DNA of 64,000 nucleotides from Acanthornis magna (Eukaryota > Chordata > Aves > Passeriformes > Acanthizidae): the NCBI GenBank assembly GCA_036785705.1, contig JAWUZG010000001.1:8680001-8744000 (forward strand), given 5' to 3'. This document shows positions 29,201 through 42,635 of this stretch, one piece after another. The notes under the pieces are model-generated. The model saw nothing but the letters and a program-made list of their open reading frames with translations. It was not told the origin of the DNA and searched no databases. Made by a program: the position numbers and the translations under genes. The first letter of the stretch is position 1; each line of letters begins with the position of its first letter.

Positions 29201-29702
29201 ACTAAGTTTAACTTAGTGCTCCTATTCATCCCCTACAGCCATTAAATTCTCTGCATTCCCTGTATTGAGAATTTCAGTTCTTAGCTTTGGTTGCACTAAA
29301 TTACAGAGCACATGCTGAAGGAGTTAAGTGGATGAGGTGAACACTCCTGTACAGCTGAAGACCTGTTTAAGGTCCCAGAAGAGGCCCTGAGCAGAACAGG
29401 GACTTTGTTCCAGGGCTGATGATCAAACAGAAGACAGGGAAATGCATCAGTGTTTTAATCTGCATGGCACAGGCACAGAGATGAGCTCCCATTTTTATCG
29501 ATAGCCCTGACGAGCATGAATTCAGAGGAAGTCAGTTCTAACATTGCCTAGGATTGCAAAAGAAGCCTGACAGGTGGGGTCAGGTTCCAGGTTTACTCCT
29601 ATCAGTAAACCTGATATTACTCAGTGCCACCCACTTCACAGCGGCTATCAGTGTCTGTCTGCTCTTGTCTGGCACACACAAATGGTCATCCTCAAGAGCA
29701 CA
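26271..29702. other. Intron with simple repeats, otherwise nothing identifiable
   Basis: This contains a T-rich tract near 28107-28139 and an ATT microsatellite at 28261-28287. A less AT-rich section at 27640-27960 has no recognised content. Around 29350-29420, the string GACCTGTTTAAGGTCCCAGAAGAGG with AGCAGAACAGGGACTTTGTTCC resembles the minus-strand core of ancient CORE-SINE or L2-like repeats (ACTTGCCCAAGGTCACA type), but this is weak. Confidence 0.45.
28261..28287. repeat. (ATT)n microsatellite
   Basis: About nine ATT units with one interruption. Confidence 0.9.
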
Positions 29703-29752
29703 GGCTCGCAGAATGGCTTAGGCTGGAAGGTGCCTCCTCAGGTCATCCAGTG
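29703..29752 (-). mobile_element. CR1 LINE 3' terminus, short minus-strand piece
   Basis: GCAGAATGGCTTAGGCTGGAAGGTGCCTCCTCAGGTCATCCAG is the reverse complement of about 45 bases at the 3' end of CR1. It abuts a CR1 reverse-transcriptase piece in the opposite orientation at 29753, so the two probably form one inverted insertion. Confidence 0.8.
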
Positions 29753-30192
29753 ACCAGCTTTGTGAATGGAGAATGGGCAGCAAATGTTTCCTACCTGGGC
29801 TTTAATAAGACTTTTGATACTGTTTCTGACAACACTCTCATAGTGGCAAATATGGATAAGAGAATGATATGATGGATTGAGAACTGGCTGAACAGCAAGG
29901 TCCAGAGGGCTGAGATCAGTCAGGTTGGAGGTAAGACACTGGTGGTGTTACACCAGGGATTGATACTGAGGCCAGTGCCGTTCCTCAAGCATCTTCATTA
30001 ATGATCCAGAAAATGGGACAGTGTACCCTCTGCAAGTCTGTAGAAGATACAAAACTGGGAGTAACTGATACAGACAGTTGTGCTGCCATTCAAATGGACC
30101 TGAACAGGCTGGAGAACTAGGCTGAGAGTAAACTCATGAATTTCAGCAAAGGGAAATGCACCTGGGGAAGAATAACCAATGCACCAGTACAT
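29753..30192 (+). mobile_element. CR1 LINE reverse-transcriptase remnant (inverted relative to its 3' piece)
   Basis: Translation of the + strand gives YLGFNKTFDTVSDNTL for the CR1 motif YLDFSKAFDTVSHNIL, then WIENWLNSKVQRAEIS. A segment aligned with the VPQGS...LGPVLF region follows (TTACACCAGGGATTGATACTG), then INDPENG, and a region ending AATTTCAGCAAAGGGAAATGC for KFNKGKC. The catalytic ADD segment is destroyed (AGAAGATACAAAACTGGG). Stops and shifts are frequent. The copy ends near ATGCACCAGTACA. Confidence 0.88.
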
Positions 30193-30245
30193 TATCCCCA
30201 GGCAGAGCTCCAGGCATTCCAGCTGCAGTCTCACAAAAAGGCCAC
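30193..30245 (-). mobile_element. Possible short minus-strand CR1 piece
   Basis: GGCAGAGCTCCAGGCATTCCAGCTGCAGTCTCAC resembles the reverse complement of the CR1 section usually read as CAGCACTCCAGGTGTGGCCTCAC. It is only about 45 bases, so this is tentative. If right, it makes the locus a three-part mosaic. Confidence 0.4.
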
Positions 30246-32289
30246 CTCACCTTCCCAGTCTTTCCTGGAGAGTCTCCACCCAGCCATTGCAAAAATTTCG
30301 TTGCTATTGCATCATGTCTCCGTTAGCTCAATTACTGTAACTGTGTGTGGATTTCTGATTCCTCCTGTTGCCTCCCCATGCTGTATCCATTATTGTCTAA
30401 GCACTTCAGAGAGGCACCCAGGCATGTTCATTCACCAGAACAGTCTCAAGATCGTTTCACAGGCACCTCCTTTATGGACCTGTGCTTAGAGTGATTCCAC
30501 TTCATCCTTGGTTTTGTTGATGGCTATGTCCCTTCTCTTCCCATCTCCCCTGGCTCTTATCTTGCCTATTCCATCAAAAACAACTTGCTCACTTGTTTTT
30601 TGAGGAATCTCCATCTGTCATGTAATTTCCAGTTGAAAGCTCTCTGTTTGGCCATCCTTGATGCACACTGTGTGCTTCTGGTTGCGTTCTTTGGACACAA
30701 GAACCTCCTCCCTCATTCTGTTCTTTCTAAGAAATGGATTCCAGACTTCTGCTGTGGGAAACTTAGCAAGCTCTGTCTCAGAATTATAGAATATCTTGTT
30801 CTTATTTTATATTAAAATATTGCTCTAGAACATCATTTTTCATCTCCATAGAAAATTATCTCTAATTTCTGGATTTTGTTCCTTATAAACCAACGTCGTT
30901 CACATCTGTGTCAGTACTGGATTTCCTTTATATGCCTCTTTGCTTTGGTAGCTAATCAAGGGCCTAGACTTAATTGCCCTTTGCATTTTTCATGTATCCT
31001 TGGGTATGAGTGACATCCAACATAGTTCCCATGTGATTGGGAAATATTAAATATGACCAGTAAGTATTACACTTTTCAAAACAGACTATGATGTGTGAAA
31101 TGGCATTAAAAATTATGTTCAAGTACCAGTTAATTTCTCATTTTACTCTTACATCACCCCTTGCAAATGCAGAACCTTTGTGTTCCACCTCATTCTTGTT
31201 CTGCTAAGCTGAATGAACCATGTTGGTTCAGTCACTTGCTATGCAAGGGTTCACACAAAACTCTTAAGCTGAAGAGAGATCAGGCTCCCGTTATTCATTT
31301 TCAAAGTGTGTTTTAAAGCCCTGCATAGTTTTGAGGTCAGAATAATAGGTCACTGTGTACTTGGACATTTTCCCCTCTTTCCTAAATATTGATATTTTAT
31401 TTGCTCCTCTTCAAACATGACATTTGATAAATATATTTACTCCTCACTGCCAGTCCAAGAGGTCAGGTGTTGGGTTTCTGCAATGAAGGTTAGCTGTTTG
31501 AGAACACTGAATTTTTCTTTGCCATTCTACTTTTCCCCCCACATTCTGCACTATATAATTACAGATACGTTAATTCCTTTTCAATCACAGAAAATAACTG
31601 TAAATAATATTAAAGAGGAGAGTGAAGTGAATTTCAATATCAGAAGTGGATTAAGAATCAATTACTCAATTTGTTCCCTGTGTTCTTTTCCTGTAAACTC
31701 CGTCAAAGCTTAAGGCTAAATCTTCTCCTTTCTCTCTTTAGCCCATGGTGTCTGGAATTGGGGGAAAGAAAAAGCAAATGAGGTATTCAGTCCTCTGAAA
31801 TACATGCTGAAAAACTCAGGGGAGCAAATTTGGAACGTCTTGCTGCTCAGATGTGAATGTTTTCTTATCGGCACTGTCTTCTTTTCTGCTGCTACCATTT
31901 TTGCTTTGGCATTCTTAAGGAGTGTCTGAAAAGGTAGATATTTCAAGCAGTAGGAGTCCAAAAATAAATGCCTTAACCATAATCAGCCCAGGTATAACTA
32001 AATCTTGTTTATGTATTTGATTACCCCTGCCTGGCTCACCTTCTGGCGAGGAAAATTTGTCATTTCAGTAGGGGGGAGAGGGGGAGTGTTTTAAAATAAC
32101 TTCCTAAATAATAGCACAAACCCAAGCTAGTCATTAGATTTACCTATCAGATCCCTGAATATTTATAACAATTTATGTATTTTTCATTTGTAATCAGTCA
32201 CTTGAGGAACTGAATACATGAGTGCTACACAGAATGCTATTTTTTCTCATTTTACTTAATATGAACAGACTAAAATTAAATGGAATGAT
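30246..32289. other. Intron, nothing identifiable
   Basis: A C/T-rich section at 30246-30800 lies within a 117-codon + frame (30136-30489) that starts in the CR1 remnant and has no motif of its own. The rest is AT-rich and featureless. Confidence 0.45.
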
Positions 32290-32680
32290 GGAAAGGAGAG
32301 CTGGTTAAGTCTTGTCAGGTCATTGAGGTTGTCTGCCTGCCAACGAAGCTATGTTGCCTGAGGTATGTGCAGGTGCTTTGTTTCAGTCTAATTTTAAATG
32401 ACTCATACAGTGAAGCTCCTTGCGCCACCTCCCTTGGGAGACAGCTCTGTGATCTGACATCCTAACGGGGAGAAAATGCTTCCTGGTACTTGGCTGGAGA
32501 TTTTATTTTGCACAGCTTTAATCCACTGTTCCTATTTGTATCCACCAAGGACATTCAAAATCATTTTTCTTCTTACTCTGGGTTTGACCCTCCTAAAAGA
32601 GGTAATGATCATATTTCTCCCTGATTTTTCCCACAATGCTTTCTGGCTTGTAATTAGTTCAGTCTAACTAAGCTATTCCT
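32290..32680 (-). mobile_element. Old CR1/L3-like LINE fragment
   Basis: The + strand shows GTGAAGCTCCTTGCGCCACCTCCCTTGGGAGACAGCTCTGTG, then GCTTTAATCCACTGTTCCTATTTGTA, and GGGTTTGACCCTCCTAAAAGAGG. These are the pattern of the reverse-complemented 3' half of ancient CR1/L3-group elements: a sentence about a truncated end of ORF2, read antisense. Divergence is high and the subfamily is uncertain. Confidence 0.6.
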
Positions 32681-35600
32681 AAATACTTTCTAAGTATTCC
32701 TAGAACCAGTGCAATGCACTGATACTATTCTTTCATGTTATTTTTTTTTTCCCACTTGTTTTTTGGCACTGAAATGCTTCAGATTCTGAATCCAAGGTGT
32801 AAGTTATCAACATGTCACTTCGCTGCAGCTCCTCCAGTCAGTGCTCACTGTTGTTTCTCCACCAGATTCACTGCTTTAACACTCTCCTCAATTGCACTTG
32901 GGTGGCTTTGGCATGTGTAACCTGGGACCTCATCACACAGCAGCGCAGGAAGGGAGAAGAGGAATCAAGCTGAAAAAGCAATGGAAAGGCTGGAAGAAAT
33001 GAGTATTTACAGATTAAATTAGAAGGATTAAGGTGGTATTAAAATTAAATATCCTTTGGTAGTGATGGGAAATTGCAGGATGTTAGTCTGGAAGAAACTG
33101 AAACTTTCAGGTACCGCATATTTATGCAGGATGACCGGAAACTATATAATATAAGGGGAAAAAAAGTGAATCTGGACAGTTCTTATTACAACAAAGAGTT
33201 TTTGTTGGTTTTTTTTCAGAAAAAATATGCACAGAAGGCATCTATGCTTTAGTTCACTAGAAAATTTGTTTAGAAAAGCCTCATGTTCTGTGGCACAGAG
33301 GAGAATCAAGTTGATGGTGCTGTGATCCCTGTGGCCTCCTCACCCAGGCCTGCTGTTCAGTAGTGGGGTCTTGCAGCAAGACTTCAGTCCTTCCCTTCAA
33401 AAAGGCTGGGAAAAGAGCTGCTGCCCTTAGCGGCAGCCTGGAAACTTCACACTCCCCACCAGGACCTCCTTGTTCCTCTGGTGAGGCTTGGGTACCAGCT
33501 ATCATTACTTATTAATAATTTTGCTTTATGCCAGAAATGTTCCCCTGATACACTGTATTTGCAAGTCAGATCAAGCACAGCATATGTCCTTTCTCTCTTA
33601 GCTAGAATTGGTTCATTTTGTCCTTCACTGATGCATTCTTTTTCCTGAACACCTTCACTGACTTGTGGCTCCTTCCTAGACACGTTATTGTTTTTCTTTT
33701 CATGGCAGCAAATATAAATTATTCCTGAAGGAGCTTTCTTGTCTTTTTTTTAGTCCCTCCACAGTGATGCTTTGCTGGTGCCCAGTACCCATCTGCAACT
33801 TTTAAGCTTCCCCAGCATCATTTGGGATAAAGGGTTCCAATGGTGCCTTGTGAAGAGCCATAAGGATAAATAACTTAAATTCCAAAAGAATTTATTTCTC
33901 AACAGTTATTGTTTTTGCTTTCTTGGAAACCATTCTTAATAAATGCAATCAAATGCTAATCATCTTCACCAAATATTCCAGTGTTCGTCAGGTCATTCAT
34001 TATTTCATAGTTTTTAATAAGACTGATATTTATTTCTTGCATTTATTATTATTTGTAGTTTCTAGAATTTGCATTATCTATCTCTTCTGGTACTTGTGTG
34101 GTATTCTGTGCAATGATGCCTTTTGCTCTAGGAAGCTCATGAGCATTTTTGAAGATCTGTGTTTAAGATGTATTTTTACACAACAGATACATTCCTGAAT
34201 GGTCCCACATGAACTCTGAGTAAATACCTGAAACTGAGTATCTTTCACCTATAATTGGAAAGCAAGGATTGCAATTGCAGTGAACTAAGATAGCAATAAG
34301 TTCAGCATAATAGACATGCATGAGGCTGAGATAATATTGCTTCTGAAGCAGAGCAATAAAACGAGATTTCAAACATATGTGCGAAAAGGGAACTATATTT
34401 GATCATTTTGTCTCCTGATATCCAAGGGTATCCATTTAGGTACCAGGCAAATCAAACTTACCTTAGTAGGAAAATCTACTTCTTCTTTCCCCCCAAGCAA
34501 CATAATTTTTTTAAGCTAAAATGACATCAGTAGGATGAAAGACAAATAAGGCAGTAAAGAAAGGAAACATACAGAAAGGAAGACGTATAGACATAACCTG
34601 CAAGGTGTCTAAAAGGTCTAGTGAGGACTTTCAATATTAGAAAAATCATCTTCTAAAAAAGAGAAGATAAAAAATAGTGAATCTGAAGAACACAAGACAA
34701 TCCTGGGATTCATAAAATACCTTTGGAAATGTCATGACTTTGATTAAAACTTTGTTTGAATACGGCATAAAATTTTTCTATCATTAGTCATAATTATTAT
34801 ATAAGTTAATATTAATTAATTTATCCTGTAGAAGCATTAAGGTTTGAATGGTATTAATTTTTAATTGAATTAAAGACTTCTTGCACTAAGACATATTTGC
34901 TGATATATTCACATCAGTAAAACATTCTTGAGAAAATGTGCCTTATGTTAGCAAGAAAGGTTTTATAAGGACAGAACTCCCACTGGTTCCATGAATAAGA
35001 TAAACTATCCCAGCAAGAGGCGTTCTTTGCCAGTATAAATATGTCCACTCTGAGGCCTTTGCCAGTGCAGTCGCGGTAGTTGAGGAGGCTGTGAAGGATA
35101 TCTTTTCACACTCCCAATCAAATTACTGTGACAAAAATCCTGATTAGTCCTCAGTCATTTCAGAATTGAGGAAAAGAAATTAGAAATTTAGGTGATCTTC
35201 CCCTGTCTGTTCAAAGGAGAGTATACAGGCATCTGTGATGTTTTGGATAATTAGGAAGAATAGAGTACAACATTTAAAGCTAGAAAAGTTGTGTATTGCC
35301 TTTCATAATTTCATTGTCACCAGTTTCAAGAAAGTGGTTAAAGTTCTGACTAATTAAAAGGGCTTTTTATTAAATAACATATTTTATAAACCAGCAAAGA
35401 AAACTAACTTGTGATAGTGAACACAACTGGGTCACTGAGTGGGCTGGTGGGATTTGGTCCTCAGGAAATTCGCAGTGTCATTCAGGTGGTTCATGTTTGT
35501 AGTCTGATGTTAGAGTTGTAAAGTGTAGTTGCATCACCAGTATGTGATGCCAGTCACGTTTCCCAGTTGTGTCTCTTGCTGTCTTATTACTGGGGCAGAG

Positions 35601-38600
35601 TTGTCACACATCATTTAGCCAATACATTCTGTAAAAAAAAAAGAATGTGAAATCATCATGAAGTTATCCAATTTTTTTTCTGAGTATGTTTAAAATATCA
35701 ATTCCAAACCCAATACTTATATTTTCACAGTGCCCCATCCTTAAGATGCACATTCCAGCAAGGAATGGATTGAGTGTTTAGAGATCAGATAATGGGGTTT
35801 ATACTTCGTGAACATGTCGTGACAGTATAAAAGTAAAATTTGTAACCATGAGATAACTTATCATTTTGAGAAACATATCTGAAAACAATCCACATGAAAT
35901 AATGTGAAAAATATAGAACTAGAAGCATCCTATTACCAGCAGGCAATCATAATGCTAAGAAAGTAGTTAAACGTGAAAATTACTTATGAGATAGATTTAA
36001 AAGTTTGGGCGTTGGGTATTCAAGCCTTCATTTTCTCATCTTGAAGTCACTTATAAAATCACCATGCTATCCAAATGTGAAGTTCGGATGTACTCCTCCA
36101 GGTCAGTTAATGAACCTGCAAGAGCCAAAATCTAAAGATCCTCATTTGTGTTCCATTATCAGTTAAAATTATGTTTTCACTGCTAGTTATCAAAAATTAT
36201 CTTAATGCATGCTGTTTGGTCTGTGGCTTTGAAATGAGTGGTTTTAAGAAATGAAAATGCAGTAAATAATGTGAGATCTCTTTCAGTGTTTATTACTTTG
36301 GTAATTGAAATATCCCTTCACTCTAGTACACTAGCTTCTACTCTCATTTTACTGATTCTGTTACAGCTTATTTGAATCTCAGAAGATACATCAATAATCA
36401 CTGTGAATATTTGTTGCTGTGTTTCCATAAACACGATGTTTCATGATTGTTCTCCATTTAGGATTTTTATATTATTTTTCCTGTGGTAACCAAAAACATG
36501 TGACTTCTCTGTTCCAATCAAATCACTAATCATAGCTCAGAATTTTAGTAATCCTTGAAATGAACTATCCACAAGCTAGTTACCCTCACATGGAACTCAA
36601 GCAATAAGAATGAATAAATTTGAGAAACTGTAAAATGAAAAGAAAGACACATCTTTATAATCACGTTCTCTAGTCTCTTTTACTTCACCTGAGTAGGGGC
36701 TATTAGTATAATGAGTAAAAAACTCTTTTGTACAAGTGCTTTGGAGAAAGTCTTTATAATCTATGGAAAATAATTAATGGGCCTCATAAATTTTCTCATA
36801 TACTTTCATATCCTCAGAGTTTTTCATTATTACAACAGCCTGTAAAAGCTCAGGATCCTGTATGGGGAGTCACGTCTCTGGTGTTAAGCAGTTTTGTTAT
36901 CAATTATCTCAGCATTAACTAAAATAATGATATAACTTCTGAAGATTTATCTAACTTTTGAATCCAGTTACTTCAGGTTAAAATCGACTTAAGATGACTG
37001 AAAATACTTGTGGCAAAAATCTTAGAAGTGCCAAGGTGAGTTAGGTGTGGAAAATGAGTTGAAGGCTGTTTAAAGTTTGCATTCAAGGTAAGAATTATAG
37101 TATTATTTGGAAAACAAAACTAGACAAAGGAATAAGCTGTAAGTAGTGTGGATAAAGTAGATTTAGAATTTTACCTGATTACTCAGAGTATTTATGTATT
37201 TATTCAATTTACTTTTTTATCAAGCGCAGAGAGACCAGCATAATGATAAGATTAAATGATTTCATGTAGCTGCAATGAAAAGTGATTGAAAAACATGCTC
37301 TCAAATATTTGAAATGTGTAAATTTCAGGAGGGGAAAGAGAGAGGTTATTTAGGATGTTGTGAGCAGCATTAGTAAAATAGCCAGATTAAATTTAAAAAG
37401 AAAGGATTTCGTCTTGCTCTCAGGGTTAATTTCTGACAGCAAAATCCTTTGGGTTATAGAATGTTTTTGAAAAGAAGCAGCAGAAAAGTTCTCATTTAGG
37501 AAATCAAAAGTAAACTAAAGCACAGACTGAGAAAATGATTTGGGGAAATTATTATCATAAGTGTCCCTGGAATCCAGCTTTAAGAACAAAATAAATCTTT
37601 CCCATCTGTACTTTTGATAAAAAATGCTAATTTTTATGTGTTTATTTTACAAGACTCATCTTAGTATTCACATGGTGAATAGGTGTTGTTTATTTACATT
37701 TTTTACAAGATTGGAGCAGCTTTTGATTAGTGCTATGAATTAAAATTCCTATTTTAAGCTAAAAGGAAAATTCACAGCAGAAACTAATATCTGGCTACAA
37801 ATAACAGAAATTTGGTTTTCACAGGCGGTAACCTGCCCCCATGTCCCCTGCTTATATATTAACTGCAATTTGTTTTCTATTAACTGAATATTTTAGTAGT
37901 GCTTGACTTTCAGGTTTTCTTTTGATGTTCAGTGTAGATGTTTTGAAGGATATTAGATGGGGACAAGAACATCAAAGGGCTCTCCTCACCTTCCAGATAT
38001 CCAAGATCATCCACACCCTTTCAACCATTGCCGGCAGAGGGTGTGATCTGTAGGGAGGCTGTAGTTTCTAGGTACAAAACTATTGTCCCTAAAACATTTT
38101 GTGATGCTGGCACAAATGGTGGGAGTCAGTTCCATGCTCAGACCCTTGTGTCTGGAATTCTGATGTCCCACTGCTATCGGTCTCAGTCTCTGTTAATGTT
38201 AACAATGAACTTTCAGTTGCAGCAACTGAACCTTTTTTTTCCCCCATGTTTCTGACATTGCCAATTGCTTCTAGGTTCACTTCATGCTCTAGTTTCACAT
38301 ACTTCATTTTTCATTTATATTCATGTCTGAGTAATGTAATATTTATACATTTGGTCTTGGCATCCAGTGAATACTAATGATAGTTAGATGTTCTCTCAGT
38401 CCCAGAAGAACCAGCAAAGAATTTTGTAAATTACACATTGCTTATCACATAAAATCTCAGACAAGTATTTGGCTGTGTGTCAAATGCCTCTAGCTCACAA
38501 CTGTAGAATTAAACTACAGAAGATTTGAGAGTGCTCTGTTTTCTGCTTTATTGTAGACCAATATTTCCAGTTTTCTTATCTGGTGACCTCATGGTCTTTG

Positions 38601-39119
38601 TTTTATTCAGCATCTAGTAGCCACAGTCTGGAGTGAACTTTGCTAGTTAGTCATGGCTGGAGTTTGGGGGGGGTTCCCTACGCAAACTGTAGAATTATTT
38701 GGTTCTTTAGATGGACGTTCTCAGAAAGAGTGATGAAAACCAGGTTGGTGTAAAAGCAGCTGTGCAGACAGGACCACATCCAACGTTAGTGTCCCCAGTC
38801 TGGTACATATCCCCACAGTCATATGGGGAAGAAAGGTCCCCACCTATGCTCCATCAAAGATAAATATAACTGTACAGGATAAGCCATCTTATACACAGTG
38901 ACACTAATCTGTAACTAAAAGTCATGAAAAGATGGTGTGCATGATAAATGGCAAAAGCAGACTGATAACAACTCCTTCGAAACAATTACAGTTTGGTTTT
39001 CTCATTTTGTTTCCCTTTTATTTTCCACAACATTGATAGCCATGGGGAAAATCCATCTTCAGACAAATGGCTATTTTAGGGTGAGCTGAAGTGGTAAGGG
39101 AAACTCAAAATGGTTGAAA
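32681..39119. other. Long AT-rich intron, nothing identifiable
   Basis: No coding exon, RNA gene or transposon is recognised over 6.4 kb. A short GC-rich patch at 33290-33490 has a 74-codon minus frame without motifs. The 34740-34880 segment is very rich in TAAT/ATTA strings, which are homeodomain-like sites by composition only. Confidence 0.5.
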
Positions 39120-39220
39120 CTATGCCATGGTCTTGTTGACATGGTGGTGTTCAGTCATAGGTTGGACTCAATTATGTCAGAGGTCTTTTGCACCCTAACT
39201 GATTCTGTGATTCTGTGATG
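39120..39220 (+). mobile_element. CR1 LINE 3' tail
   Basis: It ends CCCTAACTGATTCTGTGATTCTGTGATG, which is the CR1 3' terminus with its ATTCTGTG octamer repeated. TCAGTCATAGGTTGGACTCAATTATGTCAGAGGTC precedes it. About 100 bases of 3' UTR remain, which is typical of a severely 5'-truncated insertion. Confidence 0.92.
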
Positions 39221-42200
39221 GGTGACAGGTCTGGGGAGAATTTAGCTGAGGGTTGAGCAGTCACAAACTGATTCAAGCCTTCTTCAGAGCATTGGATCCA
39301 AATGGCCACTCTGTTCTGTGTTCTGTTAATTAACTGCTGGTTTTTGTCCCCATCTCTTGATCTTATTGAAGCTATGCTCCTCTTAATCTTCTATATATTA
39401 TAGCTATCAGATCAAACTGCTGGTAAAAATGAAGTGTAAGAATATTTTGCACACAGCCTGGCACACTAAAGTATCTCATTAAATGACTCACTGAATATAA
39501 TATGAATTATTCCAAATGCTGGTGAAGCTGAGTCAGCTGATCCAGTAGATTATAAATAGCACAAATACCTTTGCTTGCTTTCATGCTGTCTCCAGCTATT
39601 ACAGTTCATCAACATCAGATGCATGTTGCTTTTCTCTGCTATTTGCATTATTCAATCCATTAAGACAAAGGGGTGAGAGAGAAAATCATGAGAACTTTCA
39701 TGTCAATATTGTTGCCAGGGAACCAGTTTTTATTGCAGTGCATGGGACACTGGTGTCGCTTTGAGTCTGATTTGCAGAAAGACAATTTCAGGGGAAGATA
39801 CCAGGGACGTAAAGCAGAATTAAGGAAATCCTAAACTTTCATTTTAAAGAGAAAAAGAGTTATACCAGATGTTTCAGAAGCATCCTGAATGGCCTGGAAG
39901 TTTGGGTGTTTTTTTAATAAATCTGACTAGAATTTTGAAGGGTGTGTTAAAGGTGACAGATAGGAGAGCCTTCTGGGTCTCTCCAGACATGTCTTAGATA
40001 ATATCCCATACCTTTTTCTGTACAGGCATCATTGTGGTGCATCACCATTTAAGCAGAATGGTGAATATTTGTCTGAAATGACAGGGAATATTTCAGTCTT
40101 TCCAGAACTGTCCTCTGCTCACAGGTATCTGTACAAACTCATTTGTACCCCCAAATGCCTGGAAGGGTTTCTTGACTTAATCTAAAGAGACTTTAACCAT
40201 TCTATCATTTAAACAGCTTTGTAGGCCACATTTCTTTTAAGAAAAATTTTATATGTAGTTTGTAAAGCACAATAATTATGAATTTAGAAATGAAAACTAG
40301 AACAAAATATGGTCTATAGCTATGCTGTCTATATAACATATGAGAAATTTCATCACTGGATTGCCTTATGTCATTTAAAACTCATTTGACAGTCTCATTT
40401 TGATCAGATATTCCTGATAATTAAAGCATACATAAAAGGAAATTGAAACAGCACCAGTAAAATGATTCTAAAAGTAATATTTGTTCTTCATTCTTTAAGG
40501 GGAGGAAGCATTGACAACAAAGAACCACTGCAACAGTAAAGTTGTAACATCTCCTCACCTCCTGTGAGGAATTGGAATATTCACCTGGTGGCTGGATAAA
40601 TAATGTGTAAAGTGCTCTTTTCAAATTTCAGTGTTTGTGAGATTCTGATTTCTTTTTTCTCAACAGAATTTATCATAACTATATGCATTTCTTATTTGGA
40701 GGGGATTGGATTAATAAAAGGGGTTGATTAAGATTGATTTTATACCTTAATTATATTTAAAATAGACACAGGGAAGCAATAGACAAAGTGCGAGAAAAAA
40801 AATCTGTGCCGATAGGGGCTGAAATAGATAATAGTATGTGTTTTTTCTGCCACTCATTTGTGATGTTCTAGTCATTAAAACACCTGGAAGATGAATGGTA
40901 TTAAATAAATAATAAGTTTTGAGTGATCCTTTGAAACACTAAAAAGTATAAAACTTTTTAGAGCTAGTGGGAATTGCAATGAATCCTAAATAAAACTGAA
41001 TAGGTTGCTAACATCCAAGCTTGCTGTCTTCACATTGGCTTTATTTCCTTCTTAGATTTCTTCTTTCTGTTGCCCACTCATGAGAAGCGGAAGTCAGTTT
41101 TTCATGGATGAGTATCAGAATCAGGTTACAGTTTGAGAGAATTTTATATGTTCAGGGTTTCTTCCGTCATTTTGAGAAAACGGTCATTTTTGAGTTACAT
41201 TTATTGATGTGTGATTGACACAAAGTGTTTTAAGCATAATCTGGGAGGGTGTCTTCCTTAACAAGTCACATTAAACAGATGCAAATTGTACATCAGTGTA
41301 GCTTCCAACAGGTCAAGAGGATTAAAAGTCTGATTCCAATCTTTCTTTTACCACAGCACATACTATAGCTGTAACCAAATGTCTTGAGTATGTTAGGACC
41401 TGGATGGGTGTGCAACTAGATGAGTAGAAACTGGATACAACTTATTATATAATTTATGGATATATGCATATTTTTAAATATTTTTATTGGAGAGTTCATT
41501 TAAATGAATCATGTATGATGAACAGCTAATTGTTTTGGTAGCCTAACTAGGGCTTAAAACATCTGGGGAGTTTCTGTGATGTGGAATATTAATAAAAGTA
41601 TTGATAAGAATATGCCTCTTGCTTGAACACTTGAAAAAAGATTGTTAAAGTCAGTGTGAAGAATCATATTTACATTAGTTAAAATTCAGATTAGTTGAAA
41701 TTTGACTTTGTGCTTGCTTAGTGAAGGTTACAGTGTTTCAGTGGTCTGTGATTCATTCACTAAATGTATATCATTTTTTCTCCAGTTCCAAAGCTGTAGA
41801 GGTAACTAATATCATTTCATGTATCATTTTTGCTCCAGCAGTTTGTCATGCAGTTTCTGTCAATAACAGGATGGAATCCATACTTGTATACACACACACA
41901 CACACGTCATTGTTTCCTAAGGTTTTGATACAGGTCCTCCTGTTATATAAACTTGTGTAGATCCAGCTCTCCTGAAGGTTTCTCAGTCATAATGACTTAT
42001 TAGGAAGCAAAATATTTCAAGAAAGTATTTGTCTGTCTGTGTTAGCTTGTAACTGTTAAGATTAATTCATTTTGTTCTCACAGCTCCTGTGCAGCAGCCC
42101 CACAGATACCTTTCTTATACTTCAGTTGGTAGAAAATAGTATATAAAAATTGTTTTTCTGATAGGCAGACACCATAGCTTTCAGAGTGGTTATATACTAC

Positions 42201-42635
42201 CCAGTCTTAGAAACCAAAATCCCAACATCTGTGAAGAGATGTTTTACTGAGTGGGGGGCTGGTTGCTAAAAGACATGACCAGTTCTGCATTAGAATGGTG
42301 GGCTGTAATTAGATGGTAGGTTGTAAACAGGAAGTTTCTTTATTAAGGAATGATTAGTCTGGGAACGGTTAGACATTTATGCAGGTCATGATATTTTTTT
42401 TCTCATAATTGGTGGTAGTTAAAGAGCATAGCAAACCATATTAAATGGGTGTGAGCTCCTGCTCTGGTGTCAGGACAAAGGGATAAGGTGTCTGTAGGCT
42501 GGTAGGACCTAAGAGGTTACATCATCTTTGTGTGTGAAGCTGCTTGAAGCTCTCCTGGCTGTCTCTGTCCAGTGGTGGTGCATGCAGGAAGGTGACAAGT
42601 TGGAGGAGAATTAAAAAGAAATATTAAAGTCAGAC
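39221..42635. other. AT-rich intron, nothing identifiable apart from a CA repeat
   Basis: There are short open frames only. A CA microsatellite sits at 41889-41905. Confidence 0.5.
41889..41905. repeat. (CA)n microsatellite
   Basis: Eight to nine CA units, uninterrupted. Confidence 0.9.

Noticed and set aside
31212..31230. Hairpin TGAACCA/TGGTTCA
   Set aside because: Seven-base arms are expected by chance in 64 kb.
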